NCBI GenBank assembly: GCA_945904015.1
Contig: CAMDPK010000046.1
Span: forward strand, 1 to 45,920
Source of the DNA: Candidatus Kuenenia stuttgartensis
Lineage (GTDB): Bacteria; Planctomycetota; Planctomycetia; Planctomycetales; Planctomycetaceae
Reading direction: 5' to 3'
Length of the DNA: 45,920 nt
The notes below the pieces were generated by a model. The model saw only the letters and a program-made list of their open reading frames with translations, made no database searches and had not been told where the DNA came from. Shown here piece by piece: positions 15,171 through 23,880 of the stretch (position 1 is the stretch's first letter; the number at the start of each line of letters is the position of its first letter). The position numbers were made by a program, and so were the translations under genes.

Positions 15171-15967
15171 GGCTGTGGCAATTGAAAAATCCGTTCGGCG
15201 TTCTCGCACAGGATCATCCGCTTTTCGCGATCGGTCAGGTCCGCGTGATCGATGCGGATGCGTTGCATCGAGGTGTGATACAGCGGCGTATCGGTGCCAA
15301 ACAAAACTCGCTCGGCACCGACTTCACGCACGGCCCATTCGATGAGGTTGGGCATGATCGAACGCGCGCTCGACGTGTCGGCGAAGACGTTGCCGTGACG
15401 GCTTTGCTGGATCGCTCGGACCTGATGCTCGCAGTTGCCGTCCCAGCCGCAGCCGATGTGAGCCAGGATCAGCTTCGCTTCGGGAAATTGGTTCGCAAAG
15501 ACGACCAACTCGGCAGCGAGGCTGTTCTTCTCGCTGCTGTGCGACAGTACGACAGCGCGATGCCGCGCGGCGAATTCGAAGATCGCCGCTCCGTGTTCTT
15601 GAATCGGGTAGACGTGTTCTTCCGGATGAATTTTGATCCCGACGCACGTCGGCAGTTGCAGCATTTCTTCGGCTTGTTGGTAAGTCTCAGTCCGACGTGG
15701 GTCGATGACAACGTACTGCAACAAGCCCGGAGTGGCGGCGACGATTCGCGCGGCGTTGCGGTTGCCGGCGACAGCGTCCGCCTTGCCGCGCGGCAGCAGC
15801 GCTTCGAGCGGTGACACGATCGTCAGCCGCACGTTCGCTCGCTGCGCTCGTTCGGCAACGACAGAGGCGTCGCCCGTCATCAGCTCGTTTATGAGGTCCG
15901 GCCGCCCGCAGTCGTAGCGGCCGAAGTGAGCGTGAACGTCGACTGCAATGATGGATTCAGTTCCCAT
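15167..15967 (-). CDS. Amidohydrolase family protein (TIM-barrel metal hydrolase)
   Basis: A 266-aa protein of the amidohydrolase-2 type. Motifs are DVHAHFG (metal-binding HxH at residues 12 and 14), GIKIHPEEH, VVLSHSSEKN, LILAHIGCGWDGN and LFGTDTPLYH, with Asp near the C-terminus. Members hydrolyse lactones or decarboxylate ring compounds; the substrate here is unknown. It begins 7 nt after the MFS transporter stop, so the two form an operon (17270 to 15167). A role in processing the imported compound is inferred from that. Cytoplasmic, no signal peptide. Confidence 0.82.
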   Translation of the reverse strand: MGTESIIAVDVHAHFGRYDCGRPDLINELMTGDASVVAERAQRANVRLTIVSPLEALLPRGKADAVAGNRNAARIVAATPGLLQYVVIDPRRTETYQQAEEMLQLPTCVGIKIHPEEHVYPIQEHGAAIFEFAARHRAVVLSHSSEKNSLAAELVVFANQFPEAKLILAHIGCGWDGNCEHQVRAIQQSRHGNVFADTSSARSIMPNLIEWAVREVGAERVLFGTDTPLYHTSMQRIRIDHADLTDREKRMILCENAERIFQLPQP

Positions 15968-15974
15968 GACACTC

Positions 15975-17270
15975 TCATTTCAAGTCTTGTGGAGCCGGCC
16001 GCGCGGGCAAGACCAAGGCCATCAGCACCATCGCGGCCAAGAGAATTCCCGTGGCGGTGTAAAAGCTGGCGATCCGGTCCCAGCGATCGGAGATCAGACC
16101 GAAGAGCACCGAGGCGAAACCAACCAGCGAGCCGAGCAAACTCAGGTACGCCATGTTCGCTCGCACTTGCGATTTGCTCGACGACGTGGCGATGTAGTTC
16201 GGAAAGTAGGCCCCAAATAGCTCACCCGCGCCGAGCAACCCGAACGAGATTAAATACCACGGCCCGGTCACGTTGAGCACCCAGCCCATGCCGATCACCA
16301 GAATTGTCGTTGTCGTCAGCAGCAGCGTTTTTGGATTGGTTCTGGTCAACAACCAGCCAAGACACAATCCCGCAACCGCTTTGAATCCAAAACGCAGGAA
16401 TTGCTGTGTCCCCATCGAACTGGCCGTTGATTCTCCCAGAACATCTTTGGCGTGCAGTGAGACATTGTCGAAGATCGCGTTGCCGCCTGAGTAAACCAGA
16501 AAGTACGCCACCGCTCCGATGACCAACGGGCGGTAGGTGAAGAAGTCTCGCAGTCCGCTGACGATCTCGGTGAAGCGCGATTGGCCGGTCGGTTCGTCGG
16601 TCGGCAGCGGCACGATGAAGGTGGCCGCGATCAACGTCTCCAACAACATCAACGGAGCCGCCGCCGCAAACAACGCCAGATAGTTTTGGGGAAACGCCAA
16701 TCCCAGCGACATCCCGGCAATTGGGCTCGTGGAGAACAACGCTTGCTGAGCCAATGATCCGACGCAGGCGAATAACGGACCGACTCCAAACGCGACGCCC
16801 AGGGCATGCCCTCGTCGCGAAGTCGAGACGCCTCGACGCAGCACTTCCCAAAGCGTCGTGAGCAGCACGCCGTTGCTCATGCCGAGCACCGCACCGTGAG
16901 TGATGACCATCGTCGTCACGATACTCGCCGACAACTTCAACCAGATCGCGAGCGCCACCGCACCCGTGATGACCGCCATCAAAATCAACGGGTACACCAG
17001 CAGCGGCTTGAGCATCTTGGGCTGCGGCAAAAACCAAGCGACCACGATCGGCAACGCACCCAGCCATTGATAGACCGCATGCGGCAGATTGGCCACCGTG
17101 TCGCTGTTGCCCAATTCTTTCAGCAAGTTGGCGTGCGTCAGTCCGACGTACGACACCGGAGCCACCAAATAAAACAGGCACCAAAATCCCGCGAAACAAA
17201 AGATGTTGCGAGCCTGCTGAGCCGCCGGCAGCGGACAGTCGTCCTCAACCTGCGGATTCGATTCGGACAT
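15975..17270 (-). CDS. MFS transporter
   Basis: A 431-aa integral membrane protein with about twelve hydrophobic segments, for example NIFCFAGFWCLFYLVAPVSY near the N-terminus and VIGAVAYFLVYSGGNAIF in the second half. The architecture fits the major facilitator superfamily, probably a proton-linked uptake system for an organic solute. A strong Shine-Dalgarno (GGAGGGG) lies about 8 nt before ATG 17270. It is the first gene of an operon with the amidohydrolase, and is divergent from the oxidoreductase at 17446. The substrate is not predictable from sequence. Confidence 0.85.
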   Translation of the reverse strand: MSESNPQVEDDCPLPAAQQARNIFCFAGFWCLFYLVAPVSYVGLTHANLLKELGNSDTVANLPHAVYQWLGALPIVVAWFLPQPKMLKPLLVYPLILMAVITGAVALAIWLKLSASIVTTMVITHGAVLGMSNGVLLTTLWEVLRRGVSTSRRGHALGVAFGVGPLFACVGSLAQQALFSTSPIAGMSLGLAFPQNYLALFAAAAPLMLLETLIAATFIVPLPTDEPTGQSRFTEIVSGLRDFFTYRPLVIGAVAYFLVYSGGNAIFDNVSLHAKDVLGESTASSMGTQQFLRFGFKAVAGLCLGWLLTRTNPKTLLLTTTTILVIGMGWVLNVTGPWYLISFGLLGAGELFGAYFPNYIATSSSKSQVRANMAYLSLLGSLVGFASVLFGLISDRWDRIASFYTATGILLAAMVLMALVLPARPAPQDLK

Positions 17271-17345
17271 GCGGCACCCCTCCGGCTAGTCGAACAACGG
17301 CGGCTCACGATAAAAACTCCCGCCCATTCCGGCTATCGTGCAGGA

Positions 17346-17412
17346 TAGCTCGACGCGCTAGCGAGAGGTGAAGGTCACGAGAAAGGCAACCACTCGCTGG
17401 CGCGTCGTGCTA
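17346..17412. repeat. Palindromic element, AGCACGACGCG family, in divergent promoter region
   Basis: Left arm from 17346 (TAGCTCGACGCGCTAGCGAG) pairs with right arm 17390-17412 (CCACTCGCTGGCGCGTCGTGCTA); the stem is imperfect. The right arm closely matches the right arm of 8528-8550. It lies between the MFS gene start (17270) and the oxidoreductase start (17446), so it may affect either promoter. Confidence 0.8.
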
Positions 17413-17445
17413 ACTTTGCCCCCAACGCCTCAAAACTGGCAAACC

Positions 17446-18492
17446 ATGAGTCATCCAACATACCGCGCGGGAATCATCGGCTTGGGATTCATCGGCGGTG
17501 GCGATCAAGTTTCTGGAGATCGCCTGGGGCAACGAGTGGTCGATCTCGACGGCACACATCGCGAGGCTCTGTCGAATCATCCGCGAGTGCAATTAGTGGC
17601 CGGCAGTAGCCGCGATCTCGGACGGCGCGAACGGTTTTCCGAACGCACCAACGCCCGGACCTACGACGATTGGCGAGCAATGCTTGCCCACGAAAAGCTG
17701 GACATCGTCGGCGTCGCGTCGTTTGCATCGAGTCATGCGGAGTTGGTTGTCGCCTGTGCCGAGAGCGGCGTCCGTGCGATCTTCTGCGAGAAGCCGATTG
17801 CCACTCGCTTGGCCGATGCCGAGCGGATGCTCGCTGCCTGTCGGCAGTCCGGCAGCTTGCTGGTCATCAATCACAACCGGCGCTTTCATCCGCAGTTTCG
17901 CGAGCTACAACGCCGCATCGCCGCCGGTGAGTTGGGCGAACTCACCGGCGTCTGGCTGCAATGGGGCACCGGCCGGCTCGGCAACGTCGGCACGCATTTC
18001 ATTGATGCCGCGATGATGCTGACGGGCCGAGTCGTCCGCGCGGTTTCAGCCACGCTCGATCTGACTGGTCGTCCCGATTGCCGAGGCTCGGAGTTTCGCG
18101 ATCCCGGCGGCTGGGCGATTCTGCGGTTCGACGGCGGACTCATCGGCCACGTCCATGCTCCCGACAATCCGACCGGCCCGGCAGAGATTGTCGTGCAGGG
18201 AATGCTCGGTCGCGCCCGCGTCGCTGGTGGAGTTGCCGAGATCGAAACGTGGGCGGGCGTCCGCGATGTTTTGGAAAATCCCTCAGCCGAGGCGGGCAAC
18301 TCGATGGATCAAGCGGTGCGTGAAATCGTGGCTTGGTTGGATGAGGGGACGCCGGTCTGTTGCTCGGCGGAGGAATCCCTGCGAACTTTGGAAGTCATCG
18401 TCGCCTGCCATGCCTCGCACGCTCGGCAAGCGGCGTGGATCGAACTGTCGCTGTTCGGCGCAGATCGAGATCGCGAAGTGCAGAGCGGCTAA
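17446..18492 (+). CDS. Gfo/Idh/MocA family oxidoreductase
   Basis: A 348-aa NAD(P)-dependent sugar oxidoreductase. A Rossmann fold starts at the N-terminus (GIIGLGFIGGG), with the CEKPI lysine motif near residue 110 and the C-terminal GTHFIDAAMMLTG motif typical of the family. It probably oxidises or reduces a hydroxyl of a sugar, inositol or amino sugar. ATG 17446 sits directly before the Rossmann strand; upstream in-frame codons are palindromic repeat. It is followed by a DapA-type aldolase gene on the same strand, with a palindrome (18498-18563) between them. Confidence 0.9.
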   Translation: MSHPTYRAGIIGLGFIGGGDQVSGDRLGQRVVDLDGTHREALSNHPRVQLVAGSSRDLGRRERFSERTNARTYDDWRAMLAHEKLDIVGVASFASSHAELVVACAESGVRAIFCEKPIATRLADAERMLAACRQSGSLLVINHNRRFHPQFRELQRRIAAGELGELTGVWLQWGTGRLGNVGTHFIDAAMMLTGRVVRAVSATLDLTGRPDCRGSEFRDPGGWAILRFDGGLIGHVHAPDNPTGPAEIVVQGMLGRARVAGGVAEIETWAGVRDVLENPSAEAGNSMDQAVREIVAWLDEGTPVCCSAEESLRTLEVIVACHASHARQAAWIELSLFGADRDREVQSG

Positions 18493-18497
18493 CTTTC

Positions 18498-18563
18498 GTA
18501 GCCACGCTCGCCAGAGCGTGGGCCGAGTCACCAACAAGCCCACGCTCTGGCGAGCGTGGCTAC
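18498..18563. repeat. Perfect 26-nt-arm palindrome between oxidoreductase and aldolase genes
   Basis: Arms 18498-18523 and 18538-18563 (GTAGCCACGCTCGCCAGAGC and onward) are exact reverse complements, 26 of 26, with a 14-nt spacer. The element starts 6 nt after the TAA of the oxidoreductase and ends 21 nt before the aldolase ATG. It could attenuate transcription into the aldolase gene, though there is no T-tract. Confidence 0.92.
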
Positions 18564-18584
18564 ACGAACCTAGGAATCGTCATC

Positions 18585-19526
18585 ATGCCAGACATCGCAA
18601 CGATCAAACGCACTCTTCGTGGACCGATGATTCCGGTCATCACGAATCTCAACAACGACTTGTCGATCGACCACGCCGCGATTCGCGAGAACGTGCGGTA
18701 CGTGATCGACCGCGGAGTCACACGCGGCCAAGGCGTGCTGCTGGCCGTCGGAGCCGGCGGCGACTTTCCGATGCTGACGCTCGACGAACGCAAGGCCGCC
18801 GCGCGGACGATCGTCGAAGCGGCAGCAGGCCAAGTGCCGGTCATCGTCGGTGCTCAAGACACGAACCCGGCGGTCTCGATCGAAATGGCTCAGTGGGCCG
18901 AACAGATCGGAGCCGACGCCGTTCAGATGAGCGCGGGCTACTACTACGCCTCCAGCGACGAGGACTGTCTGCGTTACTTCCAAGCCGTCCACGACGCGAC
19001 CAGCCGCATCGGGCTGATGATCTACAACACACATTGGGAGGGCTACAACCTGTCGCTCGAACAAGTCGCGCGGCTGGCCGAATTGCCGCGCTGTGTGTCG
19101 TTGAAGTGGTGTACCCCCGATGGCGGCTACAGCTACGTTCGCGGAGTCCACCGCTTCGCGGATCGATTCGCCGTCGTCGACAATCAAGGTCTCGCCGTGA
19201 TGAATCACATGCTCGGCGGCACCGGCTTCATCACGCACTTGGCCACGATCTGGCCAGAGCATCAAGTCGAAATGTGGCAGCGGCTGGAAGCCGGCGATTA
19301 TGTGGCGGCTCAACGAATGCAGACGGACGCCAAATGGCCGTGGAGCGATTTTCGTTCGAAGATGTGGGGCCGCACGGCTGCCGAAAGCCCGGTGGTCAAA
19401 GCCGCGCTGGAACTCTGCGGCCGGCCGGGCGGGCCGAATCGTCTGCCGACTCGGTCGCTGAATTCCGAGGAACGCGCGGAGTTGCGCGAGCTATTGAAAC
19501 GGATCGGTGTGCCCACGGTGAAGTAG
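18585..19526 (+). CDS. DapA-family aldolase/lyase (1)
   Basis: A 313-aa TIM-barrel enzyme of the dihydrodipicolinate synthase/N-acetylneuraminate lyase superfamily. It has the expected active-site Tyr (LMIYNTHWEG, about residue 147) and Schiff-base Lys (CVSLKWCTPDG, about residue 174). The GTTGE-type substrate loop is replaced by AVGAGGDFPML, which argues against true DHDPS activity and for a keto-acid sugar substrate. The start is set by AGGA about 10 nt before ATG 18585. Its pairing with a Gfo/Idh oxidoreductase suggests a catabolic sugar or amino-sugar route. Confidence 0.86.
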   Translation: MPDIATIKRTLRGPMIPVITNLNNDLSIDHAAIRENVRYVIDRGVTRGQGVLLAVGAGGDFPMLTLDERKAAARTIVEAAAGQVPVIVGAQDTNPAVSIEMAQWAEQIGADAVQMSAGYYYASSDEDCLRYFQAVHDATSRIGLMIYNTHWEGYNLSLEQVARLAELPRCVSLKWCTPDGGYSYVRGVHRFADRFAVVDNQGLAVMNHMLGGTGFITHLATIWPEHQVEMWQRLEAGDYVAAQRMQTDAKWPWSDFRSKMWGRTAAESPVVKAALELCGRPGGPNRLPTRSLNSEERAELRELLKRIGVPTVK

Positions 19527-19527
19527 A

Positions 19528-19571
19528 TTGGACGCCCTCGTCCGAACGGTCGGTCGGACGAGGGCGTCCAA
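19528..19571. terminator. Palindrome in convergent gap, likely bidirectional terminator
   Basis: Perfect 18-nt arms, 19528-19545 (TTGGACGCCCTCGTCCGA) and 19554-19571, with an 8-nt loop. It fits exactly between the TAG of the plus-strand aldolase (19524-19526) and the stop of the minus-strand aldolase (19573-19575). The position argues for a terminator role for both. It also has the shape of the other palindromic elements. Confidence 0.75.
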
Positions 19572-19572
19572 C

Positions 19573-20487
19573 CTACGAAGCCGGCACCCATCGCGGATAC
19601 TTCGTCCGTACAAACTCCCTGAATCGTACGAACGCGGCGTCGGTCGCACCGACGTACGGCGGCAGCAAGCGCAGCGGAAAGCGTTCGTCTTGTAGCTTCC
19701 ACAGAACTTTGTCGTAGGCCGAATCGATGTGTGCGTTCGGGCCGACGGCAGCGATGAGTTCTTGGAAGATCGCGGCGATCTCGGAATACCGTTCGATCAA
19801 CAGTGGCAGATCGCGGCGACGACCGGCCTCGAAGAACTCGGTGAGTGCCGTCGCATTCGACGCCAGCGATGCCAGCAAGCCACACTCGCCGAGTTGGCTG
19901 GCGTACATGTAGCCGACCTCGCCGGGAAAATGTTGCAGTTGCGGTGAAAGGGTCATCAGCCCGCGCAGTCGGTCCATCGAGTCGGTGCAGTTCTTCGTCC
20001 CGACGAAGTTCGGATGCGCCTCGGCCAGTTCGGAGTACATCTCCGGAGAGATCAGCCGCTTGGTCCGCAGCAGGTTGTAATGGACGAACTGGCAATCTCG
20101 GAAACCTCCGCAGACCGCCTGAAAGAACGTGCGAACTTCGTCGTCGGTCAGCGCTCCCCAACTAGGCAGCGAGATCTGAAAGTGCCGCGTGCCAATTTCG
20201 TGAGCGAGTTCGATCCGTTCGAGGATCGTCGGCAGCGACAGGCTGATGACGCCCACCATCGGCTCGGCACCGCCGGCCCGCATCGTGTCGTGGAAGACAC
20301 GCGTGATCTGCGTGAACTGCCGATTGCTGACCGCGTGCCCTTCGCCCGCCGTGCCGAAGATGTAAAGGTGCTGAGTCGTCGTCAGCATCCGCTGCACCTC
20401 GTCCACGAACAGGCTTTCGAGGAACTCGTGGTTTTCGTCCCAAGGAACAACACAGGTGCAAAGGATGCAGGCGGGATAGCGTTTCAT
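19573..20487 (-). CDS. DapA-family aldolase/lyase (2)
   Basis: A 304-aa DapA-superfamily enzyme. Motifs are GTAGEGHAVS (substrate carboxylate loop, about residues 45-54), the active-site Tyr in FVHYNLL (about 137) and Schiff-base Lys in NFVGTKNCTDS (about 165). It diverges clearly from the aldolase at 18585. The gene is last in a coupled operon: its ATG overlaps the stop of the sialidase-like gene (ATGA at 20484-20487), with GGAG 8 nt upstream. That context makes an N-acetylneuraminate-lyase-like role attractive, but no residue seen here proves substrate. Confidence 0.86.
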   Translation of the reverse strand: MKRYPACILCTCVVPWDENHEFLESLFVDEVQRMLTTTQHLYIFGTAGEGHAVSNRQFTQITRVFHDTMRAGGAEPMVGVISLSLPTILERIELAHEIGTRHFQISLPSWGALTDDEVRTFFQAVCGGFRDCQFVHYNLLRTKRLISPEMYSELAEAHPNFVGTKNCTDSMDRLRGLMTLSPQLQHFPGEVGYMYASQLGECGLLASLASNATALTEFFEAGRRRDLPLLIERYSEIAAIFQELIAAVGPNAHIDSAYDKVLWKLQDERFPLRLLPPYVGATDAAFVRFREFVRTKYPRWVPAS

Positions 20488-21584
20488 GAGGGTGACTCCA
20501 ATTTAACGAATCGAATGCCAGTGCCAGTCGGCTGGATGCACCACAAGGCGACCAGCAGATGACCGTCCGGCAAGGTGGCGACGGACGGCTCGCCGAACGA
20601 AAAGTCGGTCCACTCGGCGAGATCACCGGACGTAGCGGACCGCGTCTTCGTTTCCGCGCGCCAGACGATCGCGTTGTACTCGATGCCGAAATCGTTGTCG
20701 GTCGGACGCACAACCGCCAGCCAAACGCCCGGTTCTCCGTGCTTGCGTTGATTGTAAACGAACAACGCTCGGCCGTCCGGCAGAGCGGCCAGTGCGGTCG
20801 ATTGGCCCAAGATGCCGGTTGAGCAAGTCGGTTGCCAGGTTGTCCCACCGTCTTGCGAGATCGCGAAGGCATTCGGCAAATCGCCACCGACGTGTGAGAC
20901 GTGCCAGCACGTTCCCAGCAACAGTCCGTCCGCGAGTTCGACGACCCACGCCTCGGCACCGCCGTTGTTTGAGTCGTCGAACCGCAACATCGTCGAGTGT
21001 CGCCAGGTCCGGCCGGCATCGTCCGAGGACGCCACGAGCACCTGATTCCGTTCCACTCGCAGATGCGGATCGAACGTGTTGCAGGGGGAGTACGGCACAA
21101 ACCAACGACCGGAGCGAGTCGCACACAGCGATCCCGGCGCTTCGGCCGATCCAGGGATTGGCATGGGGATCGGAGTCGGATCGGTCCAACTCTGCACGCC
21201 ATCGGCTGAGCGTGCCCAGATCAATTCGTTCTGTTTCAGCCCTTGAGTCGCGTCGGACCAAAACGATTCACCGGGTTGATCGATCGGTGTCCGCGTGCCG
21301 AACAAAAACAAGTTGCCGGCGGCATCGCGGCTCACCGACGCGAAAATCGACCAGTGCAGCATCAGATGCGGCCAGATCGGCGTCGGCTCAGACCAGTGCT
21401 GTCCGAGATCGCACGAACGAGACAGCATTGGCACGAAATCATTCACGCCTGTTGCCGAGTTTCGCATCCACGAACAGAACACCTCTCCGTCGGGCAACAC
21501 CGCTAGTCGTGGACCGACGGCAATTGTCCCTGCCGACGGATTGCATTTCACGATGAAGCCTTCGCCGTGCATGGTCGTTCTCAT
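20484..21584 (-). CDS. Sialidase-like BNR/Asp-box propeller protein (1)
   Basis: A 366-aa six-bladed propeller of the sialidase/neuraminidase superfamily. Three Asp-boxes are visible: SCDLGQHW, SDDAGRTW and SQDGGTTW. There is no signal peptide. ATG 21584 is chosen because its ATGA overlaps the stop of the ceramidase-like gene (21583-21581); the open frame extends about 98 codons further upstream but overlaps that gene and looks like a shadow. Many planctomycete BNR proteins have no proven sialidase activity. The catalytic Arg triad and Tyr/Glu pair cannot be assigned by eye. Confidence 0.82.
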   Translation of the reverse strand: MRTTMHGEGFIVKCNPSAGTIAVGPRLAVLPDGEVFCSWMRNSATGVNDFVPMLSRSCDLGQHWSEPTPIWPHLMLHWSIFASVSRDAAGNLFLFGTRTPIDQPGESFWSDATQGLKQNELIWARSADGVQSWTDPTPIPMPIPGSAEAPGSLCATRSGRWFVPYSPCNTFDPHLRVERNQVLVASSDDAGRTWRHSTMLRFDDSNNGGAEAWVVELADGLLLGTCWHVSHVGGDLPNAFAISQDGGTTWQPTCSTGILGQSTALAALPDGRALFVYNQRKHGEPGVWLAVVRPTDNDFGIEYNAIVWRAETKTRSATSGDLAEWTDFSFGEPSVATLPDGHLLVALWCIQPTGTGIRFVKLESPS

Positions 21585-22975
21585 TTGCGCGTTGCGAGCA
21601 CAGTCGTGAGTGCCTCGGTCATGGCCACTTCGGAAGGGCCGACCCAGCACCAATCGCGGAGGTTGCCGTCGTCTTCTTTCCAGGCTCGGTCGATGCTGAC
21701 GTAACCTGGCGCGCATTCGCCGTAGCCCATCACCATCACGAACGAGTCCGGCCGAAGTTGCTGCGCCAGCAGTTGGTATTCGACGTACGACTCGCCGGGC
21801 AGCAGGACCAATTGAGCTTTGCCGAAGTCGATCGCGGGGACGATCAGCTTGTGTCCGGCATCGGCTCGCTTCCGCCAACTCAAGCCCAGCGCGGCGAGCG
21901 ATTGCTTGCGCGGGTCCGAGTGCGACAGCAGTTTCGTCAAATCTTCGACGGTGAAGCCCGGATGATTGCGAGGCTCCAGACGCAACGGAGCCGAGCGGAA
22001 CTCAGCCGTGGTCAGCGGGAACTTTCTCGTATCCTTCCACGCCGCGGTCATCGCGTCGTACAGCTTGCGAGTCAGGATCGGCCGGTTATCGTGGCGGCCG
22101 TCGTTGTATTTGCCGGCCGTGACGTTGCCGCTCGCTCCCGATGCGTAAATCTGAAAGACCTTTCGATCATCCGCTTGACGCCGCTCGCGCGCGAGGCCGG
22201 GAAAATCGCTCGTCACCCAGCCGGTGCCCCAGTAGCTCATCGGATGGATGGCATACGTGCTCAGAGCAGACAGTGGTGTCTCGCCATTCCAAAAGCTCAA
22301 CGTCTTGAGCCACGGATCGACGGTCCCTTCGGGAGCGTTGTGTTTGACGGAATCGCCACCGCTCATGCTGCTGCGGTCGAAATGCGGCTGGCCATCGGCA
22401 TCCAAGTAGCGGCGATTGGAAGCCAACTCCTTCACTTGAGCCTGCCCGATTCCGATGTGCGTGACACGCTGGCTGCGCGCCAAGCTCTCGCGCAGAGCCT
22501 TCGCCACGGATTGCACGACTCGCTCATGGAACTCCAGATCGAAGAGGCACGCCTGGCAGCCGTGCTTTTCAAGAATCCGTTGAGCTTCCAGATCGGGCAA
22601 CGGTGCGTCGTGCTGATGAATCGACGTGACGAGGACTCGTTCACGCGAAGTGCCTGCGGCTTCGGCCAGCACATCGCGCCAACGGTCGTAGGCGTCGTTG
22701 CGAATCTCACACCAATCGACCGAGACGACCACGATGGGACGTTCGCCTCCCGACAGCACGAATCCCTTCGCGAACAACGGATCGTCAATTCGGCTGGCAG
22801 GAGGCGTCACCGTCGCGCCCGCCAACAGCGGATGTCCGAGCGGCGGAGTGACGTCGGCCGAGAATGTCGCCAAACGAAACTCCGTTTCCGCCGCTGGCGA
22901 CTCAACGCCGAACATCCCTCCCGACAGCGCGGCCATCATTCCCAGAGCATCGCGTCGCGTCAGTGGCAAGTGCAT
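21581..22975 (-). CDS. Neutral/alkaline ceramidase-like exported protein
   Basis: A 464-aa protein with a Tat-like leader (LTRRDALGMMAALSGG). The N-terminal domain matches the neutral ceramidase fold: ATFSADVTPPLGHPL, then VLVTSIHQHDAP with zinc-type His (about residues 120 and 122), and AIHPMSYWG further on. True ceramidases are longer and hydrolyse the amide of ceramide; short planctomycete relatives have unknown substrates. GAGG lies 8 nt before ATG 22975. It is the second gene of the operon: 12 nt after the jelly-roll-like gene and overlapping the sialidase-like gene by 4 nt. Confidence 0.8.
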   Translation of the reverse strand: MHLPLTRRDALGMMAALSGGMFGVESPAAETEFRLATFSADVTPPLGHPLLAGATVTPPASRIDDPLFAKGFVLSGGERPIVVVSVDWCEIRNDAYDRWRDVLAEAAGTSRERVLVTSIHQHDAPLPDLEAQRILEKHGCQACLFDLEFHERVVQSVAKALRESLARSQRVTHIGIGQAQVKELASNRRYLDADGQPHFDRSSMSGGDSVKHNAPEGTVDPWLKTLSFWNGETPLSALSTYAIHPMSYWGTGWVTSDFPGLARERRQADDRKVFQIYASGASGNVTAGKYNDGRHDNRPILTRKLYDAMTAAWKDTRKFPLTTAEFRSAPLRLEPRNHPGFTVEDLTKLLSHSDPRKQSLAALGLSWRKRADAGHKLIVPAIDFGKAQLVLLPGESYVEYQLLAQQLRPDSFVMVMGYGECAPGYVSIDRAWKEDDGNLRDWCWVGPSEVAMTEALTTVLATRK

Positions 22976-22987
22976 TGGACAGCCTCA

Positions 22988-23683
22988 TCAATTGGGAAAC
23001 TCGATGCGAATCTCATCGAGCAGGACGTAACCTTCCGGCAGACGGCTGCGCCACACGGGATAATCTTTCTCTGGCCGAAGTCGATGCGGATCGCCATTCA
23101 GCGGCCCCATCGGAGCGATGTCCAGCGGATGCAGCACGAACAGGATGTCGGCGTTCGCGTCGCCGAGCACGGTCGCCAGCGGCGTGTGGCCGTAGTAGTC
23201 GACTCGGTCGTGTCGGCTGCCGAGACACGTCCACTGTCGCTCGTCCGGCACGCAATGCAGAGTTTGCTCCGACCATTCCGGAGTGACTCGAATCGGCTGG
23301 CCGGTCAGCAGCCAACCGGTGCAGATGCCGCCGTGAACTCCTTGGCAAAGCAAGTGCAGACTGGCCCCGCGATCCAGCAGTTCCCCTTTCAATCGCAGCG
23401 TGATCCGCACGTTCGTGAAGTCCGTTCCGAACCCGTCCGCGATGAACCGATTCTGCCCAGAGACTTCTCGCTGGTGCTCACCGGGAGCACCTCGCGTCAG
23501 CAGCAGGTAGAGCAAGTGCAAATAGCCGGCTCCGGGTGGCGCGTGGTTGTAGTCGATCCACCACGGACTGCGCGAGACGGCGCAGCTCTCGCGAATCTCC
23601 AGCGGCTTCGGTCCCGCAGAGTTGCTGGTGTAGCCGAACCAACCTCCCTGCCCATCGTCAAAACACTCTCGATAGGTTCGCAT
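22988..23683 (-). CDS. Hypothetical protein, possible jelly-roll carbohydrate-binding fold
   Basis: A 231-aa protein with no signal peptide and no firm family. Aromatic-rich beta-type stretches (ECFDDGQGGWFGYTSN, WWIDYNHAPPGAGYLHLLY, ITLRLKGELLDRGASLHLLC, YVLLDEIRIEF) resemble laminin-G or CBM jelly-roll domains, so glycan binding is a guess. It is first in the operon that continues with ceramidase-like, sialidase-like and DapA-like genes, and may be a binding or accessory subunit. No clear Shine-Dalgarno is seen before ATG 23683. Confidence 0.65.
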   Translation of the reverse strand: MRTYRECFDDGQGGWFGYTSNSAGPKPLEIRESCAVSRSPWWIDYNHAPPGAGYLHLLYLLLTRGAPGEHQREVSGQNRFIADGFGTDFTNVRITLRLKGELLDRGASLHLLCQGVHGGICTGWLLTGQPIRVTPEWSEQTLHCVPDERQWTCLGSRHDRVDYYGHTPLATVLGDANADILFVLHPLDIAPMGPLNGDPHRLRPEKDYPVWRSRLPEGYVLLDEIRIEFPN

Positions 23684-23724
23684 GAGCGTGCCGTTCGTCG
23701 TGCCTAGTTCCTGAGCGTTGTCCG

Positions 23725-23740
23725 GTGACCTTCAGGTCAC
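23725..23740. repeat. Short hairpin upstream of the operon
   Basis: GTGACC (23725-23730), loop TTCA, GGTCAC (23735-23740): a 6-bp perfect stem 42 nt before the start of the minus-strand operon. It could be an operator half-site pair or a small repeat remnant. There is no further support. Confidence 0.4.
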
Positions 23741-23880
23741 TTTAGTAGCCGGTCATCCCTGTTGCACCTGCAGGGAATAGCCGCGGCACGAGATGGTCAA
23801 TTCATCAAAGCCGTGACAAGGGGTTGGGGTTGCGAATTTAGGAAGGTGTCGCTTGGCGACCCTGATCGTTCTGCCGATGG

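Noticed and set aside
19573..23683. A complete sialic-acid catabolic operon
   Set aside because: Only superfamily-level matches to sialidase and N-acetylneuraminate lyase are visible, and no epimerase, kinase or dedicated transporter is present. Kept as a hypothesis only.
21758..23707. A 649-codon open frame on the plus strand
   Set aside because: It is antisense to the coupled ceramidase-like operon. Its composition is rich in Arg, Gln and His as expected for a mirror frame in GC-rich DNA, and it has no motif or ribosome-binding site.
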